64,000 nucleotides of DNA from Schistosoma haematobium (Eukaryota > Platyhelminthes > Trematoda > Strigeidida > Schistosomatidae): contig NC_067200.1 in NCBI RefSeq assembly GCF_000699445.3, forward strand, positions 15,754,510-15,818,509. The letters run 5' to 3'. Made by a program: the position numbers and the translations under genes. A model generated the notes under the pieces. The model saw nothing but the letters and a program-made list of their open reading frames with translations. It did no database searches and was not told the DNA's origin. Positions 1 to 13,200 of this stretch are shown here, one piece after another; position 1 is the first letter of the stretch, and every line of letters begins with the position of its first letter.

Positions 1-388
1 ACGGAGCTCGTACTTTGCATGTTACTACCGTCCATAATTGTAAGAAAATGTGCTCTGTCGTCAAGTCCTCATATTTTATATCGATTTTAAGAAATAAACA
101 ACCAACTATAACGAACTTAAAACTGGCTATTTTTGATTGGACGAAACAGAATGAAAATTATTGGGAGATGGGGACGAAAAACAATGTTCATTCGAAATTG
201 TTATAAAAAAAAACTAACAAGTGAAACTGATGTTTTCTTATAAGCTAGTATTAACTACCCAAAAGTTATCTATGCAAATCTAAACCAACACGAAGTGATA
301 CATGATAGTATTTTACAAAAAACCTACATAACTTATTCGATGTGACAATGATTACTGTAATTCTGATTGCTAATTTCATATAATTATC
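1..388. other. No gene seen; inferred RAPGEF2-like intron
   Basis: AT-rich DNA with no coding signal recognised. It is inferred to be intronic because the gene continues beyond the left edge. Confidence 0.5.
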
Positions 389-795
389 TGTTATATTTGT
401 GACCGCCGATTAAAGAGCAGTGACTTATCGATCGGATCAGTGAAGCGCAAACCCGTATGAGCAGCCTAGAATTCTGACTGGCCCTGCTTTCCGCCTAGCC
501 CAGCCAGTCAAGCCCAGAACACAAGTCCCAGCCTTTGCGATATGAATCATTTATTTCAAACATACTCAGTTTATAAATCAACCAGACAGACCACATCGTA
601 CCACAAAATAGAAAAAATAACATTTGTACAATATTTGGCCAACAGGAAAATGACACGTGAAATAAATATTGACCAGTAGGGAAACGACACGTGAAATAAA
701 AATTGACCAATAGGAAAATGACACCATTTCACGTTCAAGGATAGCATTAAGCTTAACAGGATAATTTTTAGGATATTTTTCTGAATATCCCAACA
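389..795 (-). mobile_element. Solo LTR, 407 bp, with TTATC target duplication
   Basis: On the minus strand the segment starts TGTTGGGATATTC and ends ATATAACA, so both ends are TG...CA. It is flanked by perfect 5-bp repeats TTATC at 384-388 and 796-800. The minus strand carries TTTATAAA and AATAAA motifs, which suggests its orientation. There is no internal region, so it is a solo LTR left by LTR-LTR recombination. A diverged relative lies near 40420-40720. Confidence 0.75.
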
Positions 796-1523
796 TTATC
801 ATACTTCAATGTGATATTTTCTCTAACAAATATGAATCGTACAAAATTAAGCAAAAATATAAAACAGCTCAGGTTGACACAGTTCATATTAGCACAACAA
901 GACGAAGTCAATAGGAAGGCAAATGTGAACAAATAAAAGTACTAAGTCTAACACTTGCAATGAAATAAAGAATGGACAAATCTGTATTACTGCAACGTAT
1001 TTTTAACCACATTATTTAAAGTTCCTAAGCTCATACATTTCAACCTATAAGTCCGAAACATCCTATGTGAATGAGACCAATATTCAATAACATGAAATGA
1101 TGCTGTCTTGATCACATACCTCTTCTCTCTCATAATCTCTATATCCAATCACTAAAGTTGAAACGAATTGATTTAGAATTTAATTGTTTAACAAAAGTGA
1201 TTACATTGCTAAACAGCAATCAGATCTAATCTGTGTACATCAAGACGACTACTAGTTTATTTTTGTAATGATTTTATTCTGTTTTAAGTATTTCATGCAC
1301 ATTACGTATGGTAAAGATGTATATCAAAATAGTTCTGCATACAAGTAATGGATCATCATGCAAATTTACATGAATTACGTGAATTCTCTTCTCTAATATG
1401 AACATTAGTCGGGTATCTCAACGCACATTATGTAGATAATTAAAGGTGAAGAATTTATTTAATCATTAATGATTAATCAAAATAGTTTGATACTTCAATA
1501 CTATAAAAAATGATGGGTAAATG

Positions 1524-1974
1524 TGTAGTGTCAGTCATTATTTTAAGCCCATAATATACCTTATTCTAGTTTATGGACAAACCAATCTACTCATTCTACT
1601 TGAGTCATATTTTGACCTTGTCAATTATTCGCTTATCAGTCTTGACTGTTTTTATATGACCGTATATGTGTGTACACTTCATATCCCATGTCTCATCACA
1701 TGTCTGTAGTTCATCTTGTCTGCCTATAAATATTGCGTAACGCCTGGCTAAAAATGAGTTGGCTCACCAGCCATCTCCACTGCGCGCCATTTCGCTTTGT
1801 TCTATCGTATTCACTTTACATACAAAATATATGTATTCAAATGACATTCTCGTTAATTGACTTATCTAAATTCCGTTATTGACTAACGTGATTTAAGTCG
1901 ATAGATGTATACGGGAATAGGTGATAACGAACATTCGTACGATCTAAATGTAGTCGGATCCACGGGCCACTAAA
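1524..1974 (+). mobile_element. 451-bp short-TIR element, copy 1
   Basis: About 97% identical by eye to 22213-22660. The ends are TGTAGTG (one mismatch from TTTAGTG) and CACTAAA, and 4-bp direct repeats AATG lie at 1520-1523 and 1975-1978. It has no coding capacity; a TATAAATATT box lies at about 1725. It could be a MITE-like non-autonomous DNA element or, less likely, a solo LTR starting two bases further in (TGTCAG...GGGCCA). Confidence 0.6.
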
Positions 1975-3012
1975 AATGTACTAAATACATAGTTTGGAAG
2001 TTTAACCTTTTTCTAATGTGAATGGTCTGATTCAAAGGTGATAGTTCATTGGTCCGAATCAAAACAACATAATATCCTGACCAGTAAATCACAAATCAAC
2101 ATTATCAGTCTGTATATCCCATAGTTGGAACTTCGCGACACCAACGTTAGTGTTAGGAAAAAGGACATATCACTTGAATTCACCCAGAAGTAATGTGACT
2201 CAAAGACCAGTACACAACCATGTACTTATTAAATGAGTGTAAATAAGAAACGAAAACCACAAAACCAACAGTTTGTTGAGATAGATTTATGAACAACGCA
2301 CTAAAAGTTGTCCGTTGAAAGATCAAGGTTATGATGTTCTTTATATCCACTAGTTTGTAGTACGCCAGATGAATTGATAGATACACTCAACATCATACGA
2401 ATTGAATCGATAGTCTAGTTAATTTGAACTAAGTAGGTGATAACTGGAGATGAGCTATGTTGTACGGCAGTAGATGTAAAGTTCATATAAACCTTAAGAC
2501 CACTACCAACAACAACATCCATCCAATAGTTTACATAATCAAATACTCCCAACATTATACCCGACTCTGAGTAGTGTTCCTGATAGTCCCAGAACAAATT
2601 GAGGTCAAAGTTCAGAACACGATATTAAGATTTATCATCAGTATAACGATCTAAATGAATGGTTTGAAACGACTAGACATTTGACTAATCAAATAATTGT
2701 CAGAAACATTAACATGGAAAGATAACAAGAATGATAATTGATATAATTCATCTATCAACTAAAGGTTTGCGTAGTCGACCTTAATATTTGTGTGACAGCC
2801 GGTGATATCCTGTTGGTCATGAGGAAGTAGGTGGTGTGTTATGTCATATCAGAGTGGAAATCAAACCTGTGAAATCACTTGATGCTTAAAATCGCTAGGT
2901 TAAAGATACTACATACTAGTAATAAAACTATCCGGTAAGATTATCTGAACAATGTCCTATTGACTGAATATAAAACAAATGATCATCCACATAGACGTAT
3001 ACACTCGCTTAC
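1975..3012. other. Intron downstream of exon 9; nothing recognised
   Basis: AT-rich, with short random ORFs only. The expected next exon (end of REM, start of PDZ) was looked for on the minus strand and not found. Likewise 796-1523 holds nothing recognisable. Confidence 0.5.
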
Positions 3013-3295
3013 CCGTGCCGTCGGATGATAACATATTATCAAATTTTTCAATGCACTTCATCATATCATGATTATCCTCAAAATCATTAAAATGATTATG
3101 AACCCATAATAAAATTATACGATTAACACGTGTACGTAACTTTGGATTATGCAAATGCCATGATAATAAACGATCAACTATTGGTCGGGGTGAATCTAAA
3201 AATGTACGATATGTAAGTAGAAAATCTTCTGGATACGATATATCCCCATTGGACAGATCAGCAATCAAATGTTCAATTAGTTTCTCCGGTGTGCC
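3013..3295 (-). CDS. RAPGEF2: RAPGEF2-like exon 9: REM/RasGEF_N domain start
   Basis: This 283-nt exon (acceptor TTTTAG|GGC, donor CACGG|GTAAGC) encodes GTPEKLIEHLIADL, then EDFLLTYRTFLDSPRPIVDR and IILLWVHNHFNDFED. It is the Ras exchanger motif that stabilises the catalytic GEF domain. The exon ends in phase 1 and the next exon was not found in 1-3012. Confidence 0.95.
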
Positions 3296-6200
3296 CTAAA
3301 ATGATTTGAACAAAAAAAGCAATGAAATATTGGTTCGAAAACAATATCAGAAGAGATTGAATAATTGATGTTTGTATGAATGCGAATTTACAATTAAAAT
3401 AGTTTACTAATGACAGTGCATATTTTGTGAAAGATAGTGACTTAACTAAAGTTAAAAAATACTGATTTACAACCATCATGACTCATTACAAGTTGGATGT
3501 ATTCAAGTATTTACATTAAACAAGTAATTTCGTGGGGAGTATACGTGATTATTTAACGAGAGCTCCTTCATAACTGAAAGGATATTATGAACATATCCTT
3601 TAAAAAATGTGATAAACATTTTTACGACATTCTGAAAAAGTAATAACGTACTAACATATCGCTTCAAGAATAGCATAAACAATGTCTGATAAGTATACTC
3701 TTTGTACACAGGAAATCATCAGCAAGTACATGGTTTCAAACTGACACCAGCGTCGTCATCAACAGTGAACAGTTAAGACGAATGTTTGTTAGACCTACTC
3801 ACGTTAACATGTAACAATAATCTTTAAAGTGAGTTGACGGTTGATAACTAAAAATGTTTATCACCCCAACACTACAATAAATTTAAATGTGGGATGCTTG
3901 GATCAGTTTGGTACAAAATTGTGGTTGATCAAACACATCATGAAAAAAACAGACACTAACTCAGTAAGTTTTCCATAGTGATACAGTGAAGATGGAGAAT
4001 TTTTGGGATGACTGGTTTTGGTTAACAGTGTTCTTTTCATGCAAACTGATTACTAAACATCAATACAACTGGTTCAACACAAGCTCCGACGTAATATAAA
4101 CGATCATATCATATCCCAGACATACATACTTCTATAGATACACATGGTAATTGAACAATACAACTAAAGGATAAGGAATTATTTCCCTAACTGAATAAGA
4201 AAAGTTTTATCATTACTTACATCTACGAAACAGATTTCGAAGTCTTATAACAAAAACTTTAGAAGTAATATGACATAACAATCTACAGAATTTCTGATTT
4301 CATGTAGGTTAGTAAATACAGAAAGCTGAAGTCTGCCACCAACAGAATGATAACATGTAAAGATTTATAGACAACTGGGAAGTGTTGCAGAACTGTTTTA
4401 TTCACATTTTCTACTACGGAGTAGCGTGAACTCATGGCCTGATAAAGAGTTGATTTTATGACATTTATGTCTCCCAGCTAACATAATACATATGGACGGT
4501 TGAGTAAAGAATCAATCCATTATTTCAGAGTTAAATTTCGTGTAGCTATCCACATCCATGTATGGTTATGGATGCAGACTTTTAAGGAGTTAAACTAAGG
4601 TAAAAGAGCTGCCCAATACCCTAATCGTTTTCAGATCATTGTTCACTAGTTAATTAATTTAAAATGTAACCATAGATTCTAGTTAAAAGTAACGTTAACG
4701 ATTTTTCTGAATTCATTGACCTTTTTAAACAAAAATCTTCAAAACAAACCTTTGTGACCAGTCGACATTTTTTCAACAACACAGAACTATTGTCATTGGA
4801 TGATTTATTTGAATCGATGTTAAGAGTTGTGTCTAAATTTATTGATTCATAGACAAGGACAACACGTCCACCTTCACCCATCTCTGGTATTTCAGCTTCT
4901 CCTTCACGACTCATAATATTTACATAATCGGTTTGTGGTACACATAAAAAGTGACAGTCTTCAGTGACTGTACGCATTACACCATGATGAATACAATCTG
5001 TTTTACCAAGACGAACACCGAATGCATCACCACGAGTTAATTCCCGAATTGTATCGTCTGGTCCAATAACCTGAGGAAAACAATTTTCAAAACAGGAGAC
5101 AATGAATAGTTAACAAGAGAATGGGCAACGTTAAACACAGACAAGAAAATACATTGTGATTTTAACTTTTATTGGTAAACACAATGTGAAACGACCCAAA
5201 TAAACAAATTGTTAATACTGAAAGAAATTATATAGATAGATAGATAAATGGTCAGTATCGGTAGTGTTTTTCCAAAAATTGGCGAATTCACTCATTTTTG
5301 TGTAACTCAGTAAAAAAAGTACAGGAGTCGTGTACTCAGGTTTGAACCACACCTCCATTTTGTGAGAACTAATGGTGTCCGGCTGCCTAAACTGCAGTAG
5401 GTGTGGAGATCTTTGAACTGGTAATAATAAGCTATAAATAATGAAAACACAACAATTAAATGTAATTGTTTGTTATTACAAAGCAATCATGATTACTCAG
5501 GATACGCAGTTTTGGGCAAAGGGTCGACAATTTCTGATGATAATTTTTTGGTTGATATTTTTTTGTTTCATGTGTTAAGCCTAGAAATATTGTGGTAACT
5601 ATCGTATCGAACGGTATATACAAAAACCATGTACGTGTGTGCTCGCACAACATAATACAAAAGAATATGAGAAATTATTAACTAACCTCGACAGTCCCAT
5701 TCAGCACAACAGACCAAGTGTCCAATACTTCATTATCATGCAATACGATTTGACCAGCTTCACGAACAATGGCTAGCACCATGACTGAGCATAGGGAACG
5801 ACATGTAGCCTTAGTTAGACTAGAGAAAGCCTAAAATGTATATACACGAAAAATAACGAAACAACAAACAATTTCACTGAAAAAGATGTACATTTACAAA
5901 GATAGAACCAATGGGAACGCAATGTGGAGGCAACTAATATGTATGTAACGAGAGATTATGAATAATAGCTGACATAAATATTGAGAAAATCTGTGGCCCT
6001 TCCCCTATGAACTATAGACTAACACTCTGTATATAAATTCTGATAATGGAAAGATAATATACCATGAAAATCCCTATTAATTTATTTAATAACCCAGTTG
6101 CTAGTTAGGAGCATAGACTGTTGACCAGAAATGCCTAACTAACTCTGTCTTGAGCTCCCCTTTTCGGTGCTCCCAGGTGTAACTCACTCTCTTGATATCT

Positions 6201-9200
6201 GACTCCGATTTTTGGCACCATGTGTTCTCTAATCTGCCTCTTATAATTTATCTTTGAGGATTTCAAGTAACGAATTATTTTGTGATGTAGTTTGATGGTT
6301 TTCGCATAATGTACTATCCACTTGCAGCGTCTTTTTTATTTTTTCCTCAGTAGGCATCTGGTCTCTTATCAATGGATGTGGAGTATTTTACGTAAACACA
6401 TGTTTATAAATACCTTTACCTTCTTGGCGATGGTAGTTTTCTAAGTTTCAGCTCCAAAGAATAAGACTGTTTTAACGGCGGTGTTGGAAATTCTGACAGT
6501 GATTTTGGGTGACAGTTTTTTTGGAATGTCAGTTATTCTTAAACTGTAGAAATGTTGCCCATGTTTTACCAAATAGTTCCCTTGACATCTGCATACGATT
6601 CTCCTTGTTTATCAATAACATAACCCAGATATGAAAAGGCTTCCACCACATTTAAAACTTTATTATCAAGTATGATTTGGTTGGTACTTGCTGTTTTAAT
6701 TCAGGATTCTGTTTTGCGCCTTTTGAATGTTTAGACCGATTGCTGAGAAGGCCGCTATCTTTGTCTGCAATTGTTGCAGAAGGATCAAGTCATATTCAAA
6801 GTTCAAATCGTACAGCTCCATCCAATGTTTTTACTGTATTCTATGCTTCTGAGGTGTGTAGGTCCTAATAGTTCAATCAACAACCAAAAGAAAGACGAAA
6901 AAGGAGAGCGAGCTACCAATAATCTTTGGAGCTGAAAAATATTCCACGTTTCTCTGCATAAAATGTCGGATGTTTCCTCATAGTCAAGAAATTTGATGTG
7001 TGGTAATGAGTTCTATAAAATTGATTGTTCGACAAAAATCCGCAGTTATAATTTGGTCGGTAAGTGGTCGATCCATACGAAAGTCAGAATGTTGATCTCG
7101 AAGTTGGATGTCTGCTGAACCATTCATTCAGTTCAGCAACACTGCTGAAAACTTCATCTGGTACTGACAGTAGTGTTGATGCCTCTGTAGTTCTCATGTC
7201 TATTAAGACCTCTCTTCGATATCTTGATGATTATTTCACATTCCAGTCTGTTGGTACTTGTACTTCATCTGACATCTTTCTGGAAAGAAGGTGGAACATC
7301 TTTGCAGTGACCTCTGTATCTGACCTTAATAATTCATATGGAATGCTGTCTTGTCTTAGTGCATCGCCACCCTATTTTTCTCATGACCTTGTTGATTTCT
7401 TCGATTGTTGATGTGGCATAACCAATAAGGAGGTTTGTGTACTGGTCCGAAGTGCGGTCAGTTCGGTGGGGTGGGCCTATTTAAGCGTTATTCAAAATGT
7501 TCTACGCATCCGTCCCGCTGCTCATGAGTCTCAGTGATTGGTTTTTCCTTTGTTCCTGACTGGTCGCTCTGGTTTACTAAAGTTCCCTACAAACTCCTTG
7601 GTCGCATCATAATGATTTCTACTTCTCTTGTAGCATTTACTGGGTCTTAGGTGTGCACTCTCGAGGATTTTCATGCTAACACAAGAAAGCTATCCATTGC
7701 TTTTTAATTTCCAATCACTGTTTCACTTAGCTCAAGTTATGATTTGAAAAAATAGATTATGGAGAGCTGTAATTTATAAATTATATTAAATTGAATATCG
7801 TGAATATAACTAGTTTTTTTTTAAAGTTTAACATAGAAAGTTTCTTGAGAATTCCCAATGACAATTACGTCTAGGAGGCCAACATTTTCCAAACCAAAAC
7901 TGAAGCTGAGATAGTGATAACAACATACGCGGGTTTGGGGACTTAAAAATAAATAGAAGTTTTTTTCGACATGATTCAACTACGAAAACCAAGACCGAGT
8001 GGACTATATGTATCAATAAAAGAAACAGACTAATTACTAAATACTTCTTAAAGTTGGTTGATGTTCCAACTTGTAATGAACTTAAGGCAGAAGGAACACG
8101 CTTACCTTTCATGTATGATCTTTCTAAACTCCACAAATCAAATGCCTCCATACGACCGGTAATGTTAATGACAAATTCACCAGAGCATAGGCCATAAACT
8201 GTGCCGTAACCAGTGCACAGGGGTCGACACTAAACCTACTTGTTGTATGAGCATATCATTTATGATAACTTATTTTATGTACTGATTTGATTACTGTATA
8301 TTCATTCAGTGATTGAAGCCGTTGAGATAGGGCATGGGGTGGTTGCATCTATGCCTATAAGTATTCTATGGAGTGTATGGGACTCTGCCTATGAGTTATA
8401 TAGGTCTACGTAGCGCGGAAACTTGAATGCCTGTAAGTACTGGTGGGGTGAGTGGACTGCGAATTCTATGGTTGTATGTAAAGCATATTAGCAACCACGT
8501 CCATCTATGCCTGTATTTGTGTCACTAGGATGTTGATATCACTGATATGTACATTTGAATATACGACAAATTTAGAAAATTCCAGTCTCAGCTAGTGAAC
8601 TCATCAGTAACCTATCAGCGCTTTAGGCTTCCATAAAAGCTTTCGGAATTGGTGGGAAACTGCAGTGTAGGTCAAAATGTGCCCGTCTGCACTACATATG
8701 TGGGCAAAGTGGATCCACCATACTAGTGGTACCATAATCCCTAAATACACATAAAGACTGCGAAGTGAACCAAAATGAATGCGTTTACTTTTATTTCTGC
8801 AGAGCCCAGTAGAAACCTATTTGGAAGGCTCTTCTCTTTTCCCGAACGACCACTAAGCTTCTCTTGTTGTGTTGGGTGGGAATAACTAACTAAACAACCA
8901 TGGAAGCAAGTACGCAGGAAAGATTGAAAAAAGGATATATGAGAGGTGTTCCGAATATACTCACCATAAATAATGTCTGAAATCAAAGTATTCACAGCTG
9001 CGATCAATAAACACTTAATGGATAGTAGATACAGAGTGAATATCTCATAAGCATTTTAAATAATTAACAGGCAACATACACTCAGTCAAATACAACGTAG
9101 GACCAGGCACATATGTGCATCGGTCCAAGTTGCCACACCTCATTAGCACAGCAAGACAAACACCGGATTCATAGCAGTGGTTAGGTCAAAGGTGGTAATA

Positions 9201-10179
9201 TATAAGAGAAAGATTGCATATAGAGATATAGTACAAGAAGAAAGAATTGGTTCGTAGAAAGAAAGATATGAAGCGATCTTAATCTCTTAGTTTAAGGGAA
9301 GACAGAGAGTGTATACACCGACGCCATTGTGATCGATTCTGAGCCATGTCACCAAAATTCTCCAACCATTTGGTTACGATAGTCACGCGGACCCCAACCA
9401 AGTAGTCTGTATCTACCAACATGGCTAAGACTAGAAGTTCGTGAAATCAAGCATTGATGCCACGCTTTGGTTTGGTCGCCCCTAACTTTCTTCCAACCAT
9501 TCCGAACACTGGTTAGCATTGCGCGTCTTGGTAATCGGTGTTCAGGCATACGTAACATGTGGCTCAACCATCTCAGTCGGTGAAGATTCATAACCTCATC
9601 AACTGATTTACCATCATTTCCTAATACCCTGCGTCTAACCTCACTATTACTTACGTGATGATCCCAGCAGATGTGGGCAATATTTCTAAGGCATCTGTGC
9701 TCAAATACTAGTAGCTTACGAGTATCTTCAACTCTTAGTGGCCATGTTTCGCTGCCGTAAAGTAAAACAGAACGAAATACCGCGCAGTATACTCGTCCTT
9801 TTATTGATAGACGGATATCTCGCCTTCGCCACAGGTGACGTAAGTTGGCAAAAGCCAAACGAGCTTTTCGAATCTGTTTGGCATTGTTGCTCAGTGCTAC
9901 CAAAAGACTGAATTTTATTAGCGTCTTCACCAAACATGACAACATCATCTGCGTATTCTAAGTCCATAAGTGGACCTCGAGATAGGAGATCAATGCTTTT
10001 ACATAGAGATGATAACAAGTGTTTAACCAACAACGACCATATACGATATGGATAGACGACATACATTAGTAAACAAAATATGAATTGAATTATTCAATGT
10101 GATTCATTAAGTGGGACCATATATCACTAGAAAGTGATACCCTCCTGTGGGTTGATACAGAATAGTGGATTATTTTCTG

Positions 10180-10238
<59 letters not shown>

Positions 10239-13200
10239 GACCGTTGTTGCTACGTTGACGTGGTGGTCGGGCTTGCTTATCGTGATGAAGCAACCGAGCT
10301 ATACTGGCTGGAACAACCGTTCCTCAAAGTCCTACCATGTCAGACAGCTCGGTTGAAGAGCGGTAAGACTAAAACCAGCAAACCCTAGGTCCGAAGGCAA
10401 AGTCGTACTGCTGATTGTACAGAGGTGTGATCGCAGTAAGGTGTTTCCTTCAGACAACCAGCATGACAGCGATGCTGCCTTCCCACAAGGAGGGGTGGGG
10501 TTAGAAAAGGTCGACCCTAAAAATGCACACCTCGCCTTATCCCACGGATATACGTCTCCGGCGGTAAGGTCTCAATAAGTACGGAGCTAACACAAAAATT
10601 ACCTATAACAAGGTCGTGTGTGACCGACATCAAGCAGTTGTCCCTTGGGCACTGCGGTCACGCTCTCAGTTCACTAAGACCACCTTTAATCCAACTTCCT
10701 TTTCAGGTACCTCCAGAACAACCCTTCCTCGGTGTGGGCAACCGGGAAGTGATAACCGCCCTCATACCTCTAACAGCACCCAAGACCACTGTATTCATAA
10801 TCAACCTCCGTCTTCAATTCCTATTATTCCTCCTACATCGACTTTCAACTCTAAACTTCCTCTTTCGGCTTCCTCCTCAAGTGTCACCATAGCCAACGAT
10901 TCTAGTGTTCAAAACTCTGTCCCAGGTCTACTGAAACCTCGCTCCAAACTACACATTGGAACCTTCAACGTACGCACCCTATGTCAAATCGGTCAGCAGG
11001 CTTCCTTGGCTAAAACCCTAGACTCTCTTTCCATTGATGTATGCTGTGTCTCCGAAACACGCATACAGGATTCCAGTGTGGTCATTCACTTGACCTCAAC
11101 TCGAGAAAACCGAGAGTGGACGAGATACATCCTCCATGTATCTGCCGACCTGATTTCTAGTCCTCGTGAACTGAAAGGTGTAGGCATAGCACTAGGTACG
11201 AAGGCAGAACAAGCACTATTAGAGTGGATCCCCGTCAACAGTCGTCTATGTACTGTTCGGCTAAACGGCTCCGTAAGAACTCAGAAGGATACAGACACAC
11301 TTCGTTGCCTTTTCGTCGTTCCTGCCTACGCTCCCACTGACTGCAGCTCGAATAAAGTGAAAGATGAATTTTACAGAAAGCTTTCTGAACTTCTTCAGAA
11401 AGCTAAACGCTCAGACATAGTACTCGTAGGGGGTGACTTTAATACCCAAGTAGGTAGCTTAAACCAAGCAGAAAGACATTTTGGTGGATATTTTAGTATT
11501 CCGGCTCAGTGAACAGAAAATGGTGATCGTCTGCTGCAACTGTGCTCAGATGATCGTTTATTTTTGGCAAACACAAATTTTAAGCATAAGGAGAGACATC
11601 GTCTAACATGGAGACCCCATGCACCAAACCAACGATGGACTCAAATAGACCACATTGCCATCAGTCATCGTTGGAGAGGGTCGGTAGAAGATTGTCGCTC
11701 ATTCTGGAGTACCTGCTTGGACTCCGACCATGCCCTAATACGGGCACGCATCTGCTTGCGCCTCACTGGACGCAAAAAGCCACATTAAAAAGACCCATTA
11801 GAACTGAGTTGAGTAACGAGAAAACCAAAAGTAGGTTCCAGGAACAACTGAGGTCACAATTAGGTAGTTGTGAAGACGAGGCTGACCCAGATGTTGCTTG
11901 GAAGGGCATACAATCAGCTGTGGAAACAGCAGTGACATCTATTAGTGACTTAAACCACAGAGTTACAAGGAACCAGTGGATTTCTTCAAGGTCTGTCACA
12001 CTGATGGATTCTCGCAAACTCGTCCCATCAGGTTCTGAACATGATGAAGAGCGTAAACAAATCAGATCTAGGTTAAGAAAAGTCTAAGGAACGACCGTGA
12101 GCAGTGGTGGGTAACGAAAGCAAAAGAGATGGAAAAGGCGGCGACTATAGGGAACACAAGACAGCTTTACAGACTAATAAAAGAAACTGGAATTAATAAG
12201 TCAAGTGTAAGTGAGATTATTTCGGAAAAAGATGATACTCTCATCTGCTCCCAGTCCAGACGTTTAGAACGATGGGCGGAACATTTTAGAGAACAGTTCA
12301 GCTGGCCTTCAGCTACTCTACAACTACCCTCCATTCCCAGACAAAGTGAATGGAACATTGAAGTAGGTCCCCCAACCCTTGCTGAAGTTCAAAAGGCTAT
12401 AGTTAATCTGTCTCCGGCGGTAAGGCCCTTTGAAGAACGGAGCTAACACGTCAAAAACCTCCCACGAAGAGGCCGTGCGCGACCGGCCTCAAGCAGTTGT
12501 CCCTTGGGCACTGCGGTCAGCTCTTAGGTCACTGAGACCGCCTCTAATCCAACTTCCTTTTCAGGTACCTCCAGAACAACCCTTCCTCGGTGTGGGCAAC
12601 CGGGAAGTGATAACCGCCCTCATACCTCTAACAGCACCCAAGACCACTGTATTCATAATCAACCTCCGTCTTCAATTCCTATTATTCCTCCTACATCGAC
12701 TTTCAACTCTAAACTTCCTCTTTCGGCTTCCTCCTCAAGTGTCACCATAGCCAACGATTCTAGTGTTCAAAACTCTGTCCCAGGTCTACTGAAACCTCGC
12801 TCCAAACTACACATTGGAACCTTCAACGTACGCACCCTATGTCAAATCGGTCAGCAGGCTTCCTTGGCTAAAACCCTAGACTCTCTTTCCATTGATGTAT
12901 GCTGTGTCTCCGAAACACGCATACAGGATTCCAGTGTGGTCATTCACTTGACCTCAACTCGAGAAAACCGAGAGTGGACGAGATACATCCTCCATGTATC
13001 TGCCGACCTGATTTCTAGTCCTCGTGAACTGAAAGGTGTAGGCATAGCACTAGGTACGAAGGCAGAACAAGCACTATTAGAGTGGATCCCCGTCAACAGT
13101 CGTCTATGTACTGTTCGGCTAAACGGCTCCGTAAGAACTCAGAAGGATACAGACACACTTCGTTGCCTTTTCGTCGTTCCTGCCTACGCTCCCACTGACT

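Noticed and set aside
495..802. Minus-strand ORFs as the next RAPGEF2-like exon
   Set aside because: They lie inside the solo LTR with TTATC duplications and lack any PDZ or REM similarity.
1524..1974. Hammerhead ribozyme in the 450-bp element
   Set aside because: No CTGANGA core paired with GAAA and a cleavage triplet was found on either strand.
6677..7411. Plus-strand ORFs of 63 and 115 codons
   Set aside because: They are antisense to the degraded LINE relic, in the same way as the antisense frames of the 45506-46759 copy.
10090..10388. ORFs across the (TA)n run giving IYIYIY peptides
   Set aside because: They are products of a dinucleotide repeat that has no stop in these frames.
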